From NCBI GenBank assembly GCA_900469475.1, contig UBXG01000002.1, positions 470,760 through 534,759 on the forward strand: a stretch of 64,000 bases of DNA. The letters are read 5' to 3'. The first letter of the stretch is position 1, and each line of letters begins with the position of its first letter. The DNA comes from Hyphomicrobiales bacterium. GTDB lineage: Bacteria > Pseudomonadota > Alphaproteobacteria > Rhizobiales > Rhizobiaceae. Positions 33,947 through 42,433 of the stretch are shown here, one piece after another. The notes below the pieces were generated by a model. That model saw only the letters and a list, made by a program, of their open reading frames with translations. It did no database searches and was not told the DNA's origin. The translations under genes and the position numbers were made by a program.

Positions 33947-34468
33947 CTACGTCATGAAGGCAATCGGGCAGCGATCCTGGTCGCAGGCGCCCTGATCGCA
34001 AACGCGGCAGACCACGTCCTGGTCATCGCCGAGATCGACCAAGGCCGGCAGCAGCTTTTCGACCAAGCGGCCGAACTCGGCGGTCTCCTCCGGACTGAGA
34101 ACGCCAAAAGCCCGATGGATGACGGCCCGGCGGGCGAAGAGGCTTCTGTCAAAAAGCAGGTGGCCTTTTTTTGTCAGCTGCAGCGCCCGGGCACGCTTGT
34201 CTCCCTCGACGCCGCCGGCCCGCAGCACGAGACCGGACGCCACCAGCTGATCAACGAGGCGCACGGTGGCGGAATGGGAGAGCGCGATCATTCGACGCAA
34301 GGTCTCGATTGTCAGGCGGGGCTCAGTGCCGATTTGAACGATGGCGGCGATTGCGCTCGGGCCGAGGCCGGTTTCATCCGTGAAGGCCTTTTCCATCTTG
34401 TCCACGAGAGCGAGGCTCATGGCGCCGAAAAGATTCTCCAGCCGCAATATTTCCTTGTCCGTCGCCAT
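33947..34468 (-). CDS. MarR-family regulator with cysteine-rich C-terminus
   Basis: A 173-residue MarR-type winged-helix protein (AIVQIGTEPRLTIETLRRMIALSHSATVRLVDQLVASGLV; wing GDKRARALQLTKKG). I chose the ATG at 34468, since the next ATG upstream (34495) lies inside the operator palindrome. The C-terminus is unusual: VCRVCDQGACDQDRCP, four cysteines in CxxC-x4-C-x4-C spacing just before the end, suggesting a metal or redox sensor. Two palindromes of the same core flank the gene, one at its promoter. Its targets are unproven; the adjoining short frame and the deacylase gene are nearest. Confidence 0.85.
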   Translation of the reverse strand: MATDKEILRLENLFGAMSLALVDKMEKAFTDETGLGPSAIAAIVQIGTEPRLTIETLRRMIALSHSATVRLVDQLVASGLVLRAGGVEGDKRARALQLTKKGHLLFDRSLFARRAVIHRAFGVLSPEETAEFGRLVEKLLPALVDLGDDQDVVCRVCDQGACDQDRCPIAFMT

Positions 34469-34485
34469 GCTCCAACCCGCGCCAT

Positions 34486-34506
34486 AAATATGCACACTGC
34501 ATATTT
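34486..34506. promoter_or_regulatory. MarR operator at its own promoter
   Basis: AAATATGC-ACACT-GCATATTT is a perfect 8-bp inverted repeat with a 5-base centre, 18 bases upstream of the marR start. Size and symmetry are typical of MarR dimer sites, suggesting autoregulation. Confidence 0.65.
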
Positions 34507-34622
34507 ACAGGATGATGGGCGGCGACTGCAACGGAAGAGAGAACGGCTTCGCCCCGTGATCGGCTTTCATACGGCGTTGTTCGCATGATATGCGCTATCA
34601 GACAGCAAGAGACGGATTCGAC

Positions 34623-34973
34623 ATGACGATCACCATTTACGGCATCAAGAACTGCGACACGATGAAGAAGGCCCGGACCTGGCTCGAGGGCCATGGCGTC
34701 GCCTATGATTTCCACGACTACAAGACAGCCGGCATCGACCGAGATCATCTGGAGCGCTGGACGAAGGAAGCCGGTTGGGAAGTCGTGCTCAACCGCGCCG
34801 GCACGACCTTCAAGGCACTGCCGGACGCGGACAAGGCCGATCTGTCGAAGGAAAAGGCCATTGCGCTGATGCTGGCGCAACCTTCGATGATCAAACGCCC
34901 GGTGCTGGAAGCGGACGGAAAGTTGCTGGTGGGATTCAAGCCGGATATTTATGCAGACTTCTTCAAGGCCTGA
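34623..34973 (+). CDS. ArsC/Spx-family protein (YffB-like reductase)
   Basis: A 116-residue thioredoxin-fold protein of the ArsC/Spx superfamily. The N-terminus ITIYGIKNCDTMKKARTWL places a single active-site Cys at residue 11; the CxxC of Spx is absent. MIKRPVLEADGKLLVGF is the usual C-terminal substrate loop. This is the YffB-like branch, which probably acts as a glutathione-dependent reductase rather than a true arsenate reductase; no ars genes are nearby. I chose the ATG at 34623; upstream in-frame codons have no ribosome site. Confidence 0.87.
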   Translation: MTITIYGIKNCDTMKKARTWLEGHGVAYDFHDYKTAGIDRDHLERWTKEAGWEVVLNRAGTTFKALPDADKADLSKEKAIALMLAQPSMIKRPVLEADGKLLVGFKPDIYADFFKA

Positions 34974-34991
34974 TCGGCCGTGATGCCCTTG

Positions 34992-35021
34992 AAAAGTGAT
35001 AGCATATATGCTATCACTTTT
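34992..35021. promoter_or_regulatory. perfect 30-bp palindrome before the PIN toxin
   Basis: The left half AAAAGTGATAGCATA is exactly complementary to the right half TATGCTATCACTTTT, with no spacer. It ends 2 bases before the toxin ATG at 35024, so bound protein would also block the ribosome-binding zone in DNA or fold the mRNA start into a hairpin. The expected ligand is the RHH antitoxin or the toxin-antitoxin complex. Confidence 0.7.
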
Positions 35022-35023
35022 CC

Positions 35024-35449
35024 ATGAAAGTTGTCATCGACACGAACATCTTCGTTTCCGCGATCATGAATGCAGATGGCGCGCCGCGACAGGTCATCCG
35101 CCTGTGTCTTGAAGATCATCTGGTTCCACTGATCAGCAATGCCTTGTTTGCGGAATACGAGGATGTTTGCGGAAGAGATGCCCTTTTCGATGATCGATTC
35201 ATATCGAAAGAAGAACGCACAACTCTTCTCGATGCGTTCCTTTCAAGCTGCCTGTGGGTCCCCATATATTATTTATGGCGGCCAAACTTGCGCGACGAAG
35301 GAGACAATCATTTAATCGAACTCGCGGTTGGTGGCGGCGCTTCGGCATTGATAACAGCGAATAAGAAAGATTTAGCCCAAGCAGAATTGCTATTTCCGCA
35401 GCTGGAAATTCTTACAGCAGGTGAGTTCCTTATTAGGAGGAAGTCTTGA
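35024..35449 (+). CDS. PIN-domain toxin of a type II toxin-antitoxin system
   Basis: A 141-residue PIN-domain protein of the group annotated as putative TA toxin, PIN family (COG1569-like). Acidic active-site residues are D6 (VVIDTNIF), E44/E46 (FAEYED), D91 and D94 (LRDEGDNHLIELA). PIN toxins are Mg/Mn-dependent RNases. It has no conventional ribosome site; the palindrome occupies that position. It precedes its antitoxin by one base, the reverse of the commonest antitoxin-first order. The pair is inserted between two ordinary chromosomal genes, suggesting acquisition. Confidence 0.85.
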   Translation: MKVVIDTNIFVSAIMNADGAPRQVIRLCLEDHLVPLISNALFAEYEDVCGRDALFDDRFISKEERTTLLDAFLSSCLWVPIYYLWRPNLRDEGDNHLIELAVGGGASALITANKKDLAQAELLFPQLEILTAGEFLIRRKS

Positions 35450-35450
35450 C

Positions 35451-35678
35451 ATGAGCACGCTGACCATTCGTCTTCCAAGCGACCAGCACGAACGGCTGAA
35501 AGCTCTCGCTGCATCCCGCGGCACGAGCCTCAACAAGCTTTTCGAAGAACTGACGACAAAAGCGCTCACGGAGTTCGATGCGGAGACGCGATTTCGGCTC
35601 AGAGCGGCCAAGGGCGACAAAACTCGCGGTATCGAAATTCTAGAAAAGCTGGATCACGCTCACTCCGAACGCGGATAA
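35451..35678 (+). CDS. ribbon-helix-helix antitoxin
   Basis: A 75-residue protein with an N-terminal RHH DNA-binding motif (STLTIRLPSDQHERLKALAASRGTS as strand-helix-helix) and a charged C-terminal tail (FDAETRFRLRAAKGD onward) that would wrap the toxin. A good aggagg site lies 10 bases upstream, stronger than the toxin's, as expected if more antitoxin is needed. It is likely to bind the 30-bp palindrome and repress the pair. An in-frame GTG at 35421 lies within the toxin and is less likely. Confidence 0.82.
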   Translation: MSTLTIRLPSDQHERLKALAASRGTSLNKLFEELTTKALTEFDAETRFRLRAAKGDKTRGIEILEKLDHAHSERG

Positions 35679-35706
35679 GTTTCACTGCAGAATATATCGG
35701 TTTCCC

Positions 35707-36180
35707 ATGTCCAAAACCACCCGCGCCACGCAAGTGCTGACCCAGGCGAAGGTCGCCTTCACCGTGCATGCCTATGACTACGATCCGAATGCGGAGCGTG
35801 TCGGCCTGCAGGCAGCGGAGGCACTTGGAGAAGAGCCGCATCGCGTGCTGAAGACACTGATGGCCGAAGTGGACGGAAAGCCGGTCTGCGCCGTCGTGCC
35901 CTCGGATCACGAGGTCAGCATGAAGAAACTCGCAGCGGCTTTCGGTGGCAAATCGGCCAACATGATGAAGCCTGCCGATGCCGAGCGTCTGACAGGCTAT
36001 CATGTCGGCGGCATCAGCCCCTTCGGCCAGAAGAAGCTTGTACCGACCGCCGTAGAGGCGCAGGCTATGACCGAAGCGTACGTCTATATCAACGGCGGCC
36101 AGCGCGGGCTGCAGGTGCGCCTCAGTCCGCAGGATGCCTTGATCGCTCTTAAAGCCAAGGCTGCGCCCCTGATTGCCTGA
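35707..36180 (+). CDS. ybaK: Cys-tRNA(Pro) deacylase YbaK
   Basis: A free-standing trans-editing protein that removes Cys mischarged onto tRNA-Pro. The 157-residue protein has the YbaK layout: N-terminal AKVAFTVHAYDYDP, the catalytic Lys in HRVLKTLMAEVDG, VVPSDHEVSMKKLAAAFG, and the GGISPFGQKK loop. It lies 28 bases after the antitoxin gene, which seems incidental. Confidence 0.92.
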   Translation: MSKTTRATQVLTQAKVAFTVHAYDYDPNAERVGLQAAEALGEEPHRVLKTLMAEVDGKPVCAVVPSDHEVSMKKLAAAFGGKSANMMKPADAERLTGYHVGGISPFGQKKLVPTAVEAQAMTEAYVYINGGQRGLQVRLSPQDALIALKAKAAPLIA

Positions 36181-36273
36181 CGATCTTCAAGATCGGACAT
36201 AGCGCCTTCAATTTCGCCGCAAACCGGTCTAAGTCTTCAGACCATCTTCGATATCAGCCAAGCAGGTTTTGTC

Positions 36274-37527
36274 ATGACGTCAGCCATCCCCAACCATCAT
36301 CCCGTCGATCACGCCAAGCTGGAAAAGCTTGCGGAAGTAGCCGTAAGGGTCGGGTTGCAGCTGCAGGCAGGCCAGGATCTGCTGATAACAGCGCCGGTCG
36401 CAGCGATGCCGCTGGTTCGGCTGATCACGCGCGAAGCCTACAAGGCCGGCGCCGGCCTCGTCTCGACCTTCTACTCCGACGAAGAGACCACGCTCGCGCG
36501 CTATGAATACGGCCATGATGCCAGCTTCGACCGCGCCGCCACATGGCTCTATGAAGGCATGGCCAAGGCCTTCTCCAACAATACGGCCCGTCTTGCCATT
36601 GCCGGCGACAACCCGATGCTCCTGTCCAACCAAGACCCCAACAAGGTCGCGCGTGCCAACCGCGCCAACTCGGCCGCCTATAAGCCGGCGCTCGAAAAGA
36701 TCTCGAATTTCGACACGAACTGGAACATCGTCTCCTATCCGAACCCCTCCTGGGCAAAGCTCGTCTTCCCGAACGACCCGGAGGCAATCGCAGTCGCCAA
36801 GCTCGCCAAGGCCATCTTCTCGGCTTCACGCGTCGATGTCGAAGATCCGATCGCTGCCTGGGCCGAGCACAATGCCAATCTGCACAAGCGCTCGGCCTGG
36901 ATGAACGGCCAGCGTTTTTCCGCCCTGCATTTCCAGGGACCGGGCACCGACCTGACGGTCGGTCTGGCAGATGGCCATGAATGGCACGGCGGCGCTTCCA
37001 CTGCCAAGAACGGCATCACCTGCAACCCGAACATCCCGACGGAAGAGGTCTTCACCACGCCGCATGCGCTGCGCGTCGAAGGCCATGTTTCCTCCACCAA
37101 GCCGCTGTCGCATCAGGGCACGCTCATCGACAATATCCAGGTGCGCTTCGAAGGCGGCCGGATCATCGAGGCCAAGGCGACGCGCGGCGAGGAAGTGCTG
37201 AACAAGGTGCTCGACACCGACGAAGGTGCACGCCGGCTTGGCGAAGTGGCGCTGGTACCGCATTCCTCGCCAATCTCGGCGAGCGGCATCCTGTTCTACA
37301 ACACGCTCTTCGACGAAAATGCCTCCTGCCACATCGCGCTTGGCCAGTGCTATTCCAAGTGCTTCATCGATGGCGCCACGCTCAGCCAGGAGCAAATCAA
37401 GGCGCAGGGCGGCAATTCCAGCCTGATCCACATCGACTGGATGATCGGCTCCGACAAAGTCGATATCGACGGTATCAATGCCGATGGCTCGCGCGTACCG
37501 GTCATGCGCAAGGGCGAGTGGGCATAA
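36274..37527 (+). CDS. M29-family metallo-aminopeptidase (AmpS type)
   Basis: A 417-residue thermophilic-aminopeptidase (M29) family protein. Residues that hold the two metals can be recognised in order: NIPTEEVFTTPH, GEVALVPHSSPI, NTLFDENASCHIALG, and the C-terminal HIDWMIGS. It trims N-terminal residues of peptides in the cytosol with broad specificity. The length is typical. A perfect terminator hairpin follows the stop, and the next gene converges. Confidence 0.92.
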   Translation: MTSAIPNHHPVDHAKLEKLAEVAVRVGLQLQAGQDLLITAPVAAMPLVRLITREAYKAGAGLVSTFYSDEETTLARYEYGHDASFDRAATWLYEGMAKAFSNNTARLAIAGDNPMLLSNQDPNKVARANRANSAAYKPALEKISNFDTNWNIVSYPNPSWAKLVFPNDPEAIAVAKLAKAIFSASRVDVEDPIAAWAEHNANLHKRSAWMNGQRFSALHFQGPGTDLTVGLADGHEWHGGASTAKNGITCNPNIPTEEVFTTPHALRVEGHVSSTKPLSHQGTLIDNIQVRFEGGRIIEAKATRGEEVLNKVLDTDEGARRLGEVALVPHSSPISASGILFYNTLFDENASCHIALGQCYSKCFIDGATLSQEQIKAQGGNSSLIHIDWMIGSDKVDIDGINADGSRVPVMRKGEWA

Positions 37528-37553
37528 CCCAGTTCGGATATTCGAATGCGATC

Positions 37554-37586
37554 ATGCCGCGGTATCTCTGCCGCGGCATATTTTTA
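37554..37586 (+). terminator. intrinsic terminator of the aminopeptidase gene
   Basis: ATGCCGCGG and CCGCGGCAT form a perfect 9-bp stem around an 8-base loop, followed by ATTTTTA. Confidence 0.85.
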
Positions 37587-37599
37587 TGAAATCGTGAGA

Positions 37600-38190
37600 T
37601 CAAATCGTCGCCAGCGCTCGCCTGACGCGTTCGAGATGCGCCTTGCGCCCGGCATCGGTCACGCGGTCCATATCATGCAGCGCCAACATGCGGAAATTCA
37701 GCCGCTTGGCGCAGAAGGCGGCGATGCCGCGTTTCAACAGGCGCCGCACCGGATTGCCCATGTAGAGATGCACGATCCACCAGGGCGAGCCAGTCGTCGT
37801 CAGCGCCCAGAACAGGCGGATATTGGTGAGCTTCGGCACGATACGCCCGCCGGCGGCATCGTGGGTGAAGGCAACACCGGGCGCAAAGGCGCGATCGAAG
37901 AAGCCCTTGAGGATCGCCGGGAAATTGAACCACCATTGCGGAAAGACAAGGATCAGCCCCTCTGCCGCCTGCAGCCGTGCGACGATGGCATCGACGCCAG
38001 AGGTATCGTAGGGCTCGTCGAAATAGCCGCGCCGCTCGGCTTCGGACAGACGTGGGTCGAAGCCTTCGCGATAGAGATCGAGCAGATCGACCTGGTGACC
38101 GCGAGCGACGAGCGTTTCCTGAGCAAGCTTTGCCACGGCGGCGGCAAAACTGTCCTCCAGCGGATGGGCCAGCACCAGCAGGATGCGCAT
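37600..38190 (-). CDS. NAD(P)H:quinone oxidoreductase, flavodoxin-like fold
   Basis: A 196-residue member of the Flavodoxin_2 family (KefF/MdaB/NQO1 relatives). It begins [20 protein letters not shown] and carries the typical FPQWWFNFPAILKGFFDRAF block that lines the FMN and quinone site. It is a cytosolic two-electron reductase of quinones or azo compounds. Its start overlaps the xseA stop by one base, so it is probably the second gene of that transcript. Confidence 0.87.
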   Translation of the reverse strand: MRILLVLAHPLEDSFAAAVAKLAQETLVARGHQVDLLDLYREGFDPRLSEAERRGYFDEPYDTSGVDAIVARLQAAEGLILVFPQWWFNFPAILKGFFDRAFAPGVAFTHDAAGGRIVPKLTNIRLFWALTTTGSPWWIVHLYMGNPVRRLLKRGIAAFCAKRLNFRMLALHDMDRVTDAGRKAHLERVRRALATI

Positions 38191-39806
38191 CAGAACAGGC
38201 TTCCCTGCTTCGGTGGAGCGGCAGGATCTGCCGGTTTGGTGACACGCTTCTTCAAAGGCGCGGTGCCTGATGGCGGTGCGGATGAAGACGGTGGGGAGGC
38301 GTCATCGCCGGTGACGGCCCCGATGCGGCCATCCGCGAATTCGATCGAAATGGCCGCACCCACCGAAAGTGCTGCCGCCAGCGAAACCGGGCGGTCATCC
38401 TCGTCGCGCACAACGGCATAGCCGCGCTTCAGAACATTCTTGTAGGAGAGCGACTGCAGGATGCGCTCCTGCGCCGTAAGTTCGCTGCGCGCGCGGGTCA
38501 GCTGGTGGCGGATGGCGGTGTCGGCGTGACGGACGAGATTGCCGAGACGATCGCGCGCCCTGCCCGTCTGCGCTTCGAGGCGCAATGGCAAGGTAGCAAA
38601 AACTGCATCGGCTCGCTCGATGCGGGCACGGGACCGGTCGAGCATGCGCTCAATGGTGCGCTCCGCGCGGGTCATCCGTTCGCCCAATTGCTGGCGGCGC
38701 TCGGCGATCCGATTCGACAGAATATCGGGTCGGAGATGCGACGCCGTGCGCTCGAAGGAGCGGCGCTTGTTGAGCGTGTTCAGCTCCAGCCCGCGGCCAA
38801 GGCCGGCGGCCGCTTCGTCGAAGCGCCGGCGCGGCAGAGCCAGGATCTGGTCAAGGGAAGGCAAGGCGCGCAGCAGCGCGCGAACCGCCTGCCGCCGTTG
38901 ATCCATCTGTCTCGTCATCCCCCCTTGCAGCCGGGCTGCAAGGCTTGCGAGTTGCGCCTCCAATTCGGCCCGAACAGGCACGGCCATTTCCGCCGCACCT
39001 GTCGGCGTTGGGGCGCGCACGTCGGCGGCATAGTCGATCAAGGTCCAGTCGGTCTCGTGGCCAACGGCCGAGATCAGCGGGATCTCACTCGCAGCTGCGG
39101 CGCGGACGACCGCCTCGTCGTTAAAACTCCAGAGATCCTCGAGGCTGCCGCCGCCGCGCGCGACAATCAGCACATCGGGGCGCGGGATCGGGCCGCCAGG
39201 CGCAAACTCGTTGAAGCCTCGGATGGCGTTCGCCACCTCGTCGCCCGAGCCCTCCCCCTGTACCTTCACCGGCCAGACCAGCACGTGCACGGGGAAACGA
39301 TCGGAGATGCGATGCAGTATATCGCGAATGACGGCGCCGGTCGGCGACGTCACGACGCCGATCACCTTGGGCATGAAGGGTAGCCGGCGCTTGCGCTCGG
39401 GATCGAAGAGGCCTTCGGCACCGAGCTTGCGCTTGCGTTCCTCCAGCAGCGCCATCAGGGCACCGGCGCCAGCGGGCTCCAAGGTTTCGATGACGATCTG
39501 ATATTTCGACGAGCCCGGGAAAGTCGTCACCTTGCCCGTTGCAATGACTTCCATTCCCTCTTCAGGGCGGAATTTCAGCTTGGAAAATGTGCCTTTCCAG
39601 ATCACCGCATCGATCCGCGCGCGATCATCCTTCAGCGCGAAATAGGCATGGCCCGAGGAATGGGGACCGCGATAGCCGGAAATTTCACCGCGCACACGCA
39701 CCTGGTCGAACGCATTCTCGACCGTGCGCTTGATCGATCCGGATAGTTCCGAGACGGAGTATTCCGTCAGGTTCGAGGGCGAATCATTCTCAAAAAAGCT
39801 GCTCAT
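38190..39806 (-). CDS. xseA: exodeoxyribonuclease VII large subunit
   Basis: Catalytic subunit of exonuclease VII, which degrades single-stranded DNA from both ends together with XseB. The 538-residue protein has an N-terminal OB fold ([19 protein letters not shown]), the catalytic core [30 protein letters not shown] and [23 protein letters not shown], a long coiled coil, then a proline/serine-rich extension ending KQGSLF. The C-terminal tail is longer than in E. coli, and its last residues resemble a clamp-binding pentapeptide. The small subunit gene is not in the window. Confidence 0.95.
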   Translation of the reverse strand: MSSFFENDSPSNLTEYSVSELSGSIKRTVENAFDQVRVRGEISGYRGPHSSGHAYFALKDDRARIDAVIWKGTFSKLKFRPEEGMEVIATGKVTTFPGSSKYQIVIETLEPAGAGALMALLEERKRKLGAEGLFDPERKRRLPFMPKVIGVVTSPTGAVIRDILHRISDRFPVHVLVWPVKVQGEGSGDEVANAIRGFNEFAPGGPIPRPDVLIVARGGGSLEDLWSFNDEAVVRAAAASEIPLISAVGHETDWTLIDYAADVRAPTPTGAAEMAVPVRAELEAQLASLAARLQGGMTRQMDQRRQAVRALLRALPSLDQILALPRRRFDEAAAGLGRGLELNTLNKRRSFERTASHLRPDILSNRIAERRQQLGERMTRAERTIERMLDRSRARIERADAVFATLPLRLEAQTGRARDRLGNLVRHADTAIRHQLTRARSELTAQERILQSLSYKNVLKRGYAVVRDEDDRPVSLAAALSVGAAISIEFADGRIGAVTGDDASPPSSSAPPSGTAPLKKRVTKPADPAAPPKQGSLF

Positions 39807-40044
39807 GTCCTCTTTCTAGCCGATGTCGCGGTAAATGCGGAGCCTCGCGCATACCGCTTAAGTTTGAATCGATCGAACGACAGGATTGTGCGCATATCTA
39901 AGGTACTGCCGCCTCCTTTGCATGTCCCATAAAGGGCGTGGAGCCTATTGCTTCATCAAGCGTTAACCTTACCGACAAAGCCTTTCTTAGCCATCCGCGC
40001 GTAAACCTGTGCAAACTGGTTCTTGGTAAAGAGGATATGGAGCG

Positions 40045-40272
40045 ATGATATTCGTGACCGCCACGATCATCGGAATTGCCGCTGGCCTGCAACGCTCGAC
40101 GATCGGCGCCCTGCTCGGCGTGGCATTGGTGAGCGTCGCCTTCATGGCGGCCGTTGCGATATCGATCGTTCCGCCGCCGCTGACGACATTGTTTATCGCG
40201 CTCGGCGGCTACAATCTCGGCTTTATCGGCTATCTCATGACAGCCGATATGCTGGAACAGCGCCGGGCTTAG
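40045..40272 (+). CDS. small two- or three-helix membrane protein, unknown function
   Basis: A 75-residue hydrophobic protein with about three membrane helices: IFVTATIIGIAAGL, ALLGVALVSVAFMAAVAISIV and TTLFIALGGYNLGFIGYLM, with a short charged tail (EQRRA). An aagaggatatggagcg stretch precedes the ATG, with gag and gga as possible sites. I do not recognise the family. The 238-base region upstream to xseA shows no other feature I can support. It converges with the large membrane protein gene. Confidence 0.65.
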   Translation: MIFVTATIIGIAAGLQRSTIGALLGVALVSVAFMAAVAISIVPPPLTTLFIALGGYNLGFIGYLMTADMLEQRRA

Positions 40273-40355
40273 ACCCAATATCTAAGAGTATTCTGCGGCT
40301 TCCCGCTCGTAATGGCGTGGTTTGAAGATTCCACGCAGAGCTGAACGGCTCCAGC

Positions 40356-42209
40356 TCAATTCTGCGGCGTGACGCGGAAGAACTGCACATCCGATTCCGC
40401 CGACGCCGCAATCGGCTCCAGGTAAGCCGGGACATGCCCGGCGCTCAGCTGTGCATAAAGCCCCCTCGGCGCCCGCTCACTCACCAGCTCCACCTGCGGA
40501 TCTCCCTTGCAGAAGGCGACAATCGTCACCTTTGCCTCATGCAGAAGCGCTTCTGCCTGTTGCGGCTCCGCAAGGCCGATAAGCAGCTCGGCCATCATTC
40601 CATCAGGATCGCGATGATAGGGACCGGAGAGGGTGCGATGGGGGGTGAAGCGCAGAAGCGGCGCTCCCAGGTTGGAGGCCGCCGCGACCACCCCCGGCTC
40701 AAGATCGGCGATCGGTCGTAGGGCCTGCCTGGAGGTACAGTTGGCAGTCTCCTCCGCTTTGACGGGCGCCGCGACCATAAGACCATTGACGACCCCCTTG
40801 CTTGCAAGTGCGCCGCCCACGGCCCAAACGGCTGGGACAGAGGCCAATAACGTCCCCGCATAAAGCAGGATCGCACGCAGATTTCTGGGATCGGCCATGT
40901 AGTTTTTTCGCAATTCGGCGATCATCAATGCCAGTGGCGGTATGGCCAGGAGATTGGCGAATTCTGTGCCGCGTACCTGCACCAGCGTGATCACCCAATT
41001 GATCGCGATCAGCGCCATCAGCATTGCGTGGAGGCTCGGCCGGGTGCCTCGCAGGATACGAAAGGCGCAGACGAGCATCGCCAGAAGACCCGTTGCGTAG
41101 AAGACGCCGAGCGTATCCGGCTGACGGTTGGCCACGGAGATAATCGATTGTGCCTCGGTCACCCTGCTGAGCCAGAAATCCACCAGCATGGGGTCCAGAT
41201 CGGAAAGCGGATTGCGCAGGCATTGCGGCGCAAGCGCGACGGTTATCGCAAACACGAATGCGCCGTTGACCGCGAGAATTGCAATGCGCCAGGGCCGGGA
41301 GAGACGGCTGGCAAAAATGGACGACAGGAGAAGCCCGACGCAGCCTGCGCTGGTGATGCCGTAAAAGCCGAGCGAGAGATTGTCGCATGTGATCATCGAA
41401 TAAAGACGCGGCGGCACCAGCGAGAAGAAGGCGGCGCTGACGGCAATCGTCAGGGTCAGGGCAAAAGCCCTGGCAGCGGGCGCGAATATTTCGCCTTTCC
41501 AGGCCCACAAACAGGCAACCGACATGCAGGCGACGGCGACAAAGGGCGTCGTCTCCGCACCGATACCGAGCTGGATGGCAAGGGTAATGGCGGCGATCGC
41601 AAAGTTGCGAGGTCTGTAACCTTCATCGACGAGCATTGCGACAGTAAGCGCGACGAGGCCGAGCTGAACATTGTCGTGATCGATGGAGCCCGGCACGAAG
41701 CGTGGCGAAAGCAGGACAAACAGCGCCGTCAGGATCAGCGAGAAGTGCATGCCTTCCACGCCGGCGATGCGCCGACCTGCAAGACCCATGAAGAACATCA
41801 GCGGCAGGACGAGCATAAGAGGCCACACCGTTAGCGCGGCCGCCTCGGCGCCTTCCGGTGAAAGGAACATCCGGAAGAAGAGGATGAGGCTTGCGATCGG
41901 CAGATCGATGAAGCGCGACCAGTGCATCAGCGTCCCGCCCGCAAGGCCGAGACGGTACTGCATCATGTCGAACCAGCCCTGGCCTGCGAGAAAATCGCGC
42001 ACTTCGACAAGACGCATGGCGTCGTCATTATCCGGCCCGACATAGTCCGCGAGGTTGCGATGAATGATGAGCTGCGCGACGATGACGATGGCGGCATAGA
42101 CCAGAGCGGCGAGAGCAGGATGAGACCAGCGCAGGGGTGCCTTCTTCTCTGCCGTTCCGGTTGCCTCGGGCGGCAGTGCCAGCGTTTGCGCCATCTCGAT
42201 GAACCCCAT
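40356..42209 (-). CDS. polytopic GT-C-like glycosyltransferase
   Basis: A 617-residue membrane protein with about 12 hydrophobic helices and a soluble C-terminal region. The first external loop has VGPDNDDAMRLVEVRDFLAG followed by QGWFD and MHWSRFIDLP, the acidic-motif loop expected of GT-C enzymes that use lipid-phosphate sugars (as in STT3 or Gtr proteins); a second acidic motif, GSIDHDNVQLG, follows. The acceptor is unknown. It is divergent from a GT2 gene and gtrA, which would make and flip a polyprenyl-phosphate sugar. An alternative start is the ATG at 42194. Confidence 0.7.
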   Translation of the reverse strand: MGFIEMAQTLALPPEATGTAEKKAPLRWSHPALAALVYAAIVIVAQLIIHRNLADYVGPDNDDAMRLVEVRDFLAGQGWFDMMQYRLGLAGGTLMHWSRFIDLPIASLILFFRMFLSPEGAEAAALTVWPLMLVLPLMFFMGLAGRRIAGVEGMHFSLILTALFVLLSPRFVPGSIDHDNVQLGLVALTVAMLVDEGYRPRNFAIAAITLAIQLGIGAETTPFVAVACMSVACLWAWKGEIFAPAARAFALTLTIAVSAAFFSLVPPRLYSMITCDNLSLGFYGITSAGCVGLLLSSIFASRLSRPWRIAILAVNGAFVFAITVALAPQCLRNPLSDLDPMLVDFWLSRVTEAQSIISVANRQPDTLGVFYATGLLAMLVCAFRILRGTRPSLHAMLMALIAINWVITLVQVRGTEFANLLAIPPLALMIAELRKNYMADPRNLRAILLYAGTLLASVPAVWAVGGALASKGVVNGLMVAAPVKAEETANCTSRQALRPIADLEPGVVAAASNLGAPLLRFTPHRTLSGPYHRDPDGMMAELLIGLAEPQQAEALLHEAKVTIVAFCKGDPQVELVSERAPRGLYAQLSAGHVPAYLEPIAASAESDVQFFRVTPQN

Positions 42210-42433
42210 GTTGGAAGGATAGTCGGGGCTATACGCTAACGGTTGCCGATCAAAAAAAAGTAAAGCCGCTGCCTACAGCCACTTTCATCACGATAATGTT
42301 TTTCGCAGCGCCGGTCTCCCGCCTTTTTTATTAGGCAGCCATAGGGTCTTATTAACAGCCAGCGGGATAAGCTCTCGTCCGGATCGTCAATCGGGCCTCG
42401 ACTTGACTTCACACGCAGCAACCGGCCAAGACC

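Noticed and set aside
33684..33995. 103-codon plus-strand frame after the deacylase gene
   Set aside because: It overlaps the MarR 3' end and the operator copy, with no ribosome site or family pattern; the opposite-strand short frame has somewhat better support.
34623..34973. True arsenate reductase arsC
   Set aside because: No arsR, arsB or acr3 nearby, and the protein fits the YffB-like branch; I therefore left the gene symbol blank.
35390..35620. Minus-strand frame across the antitoxin gene
   Set aside because: Antisense shadow; the plus-strand RHH protein with its aggagg site explains the region.
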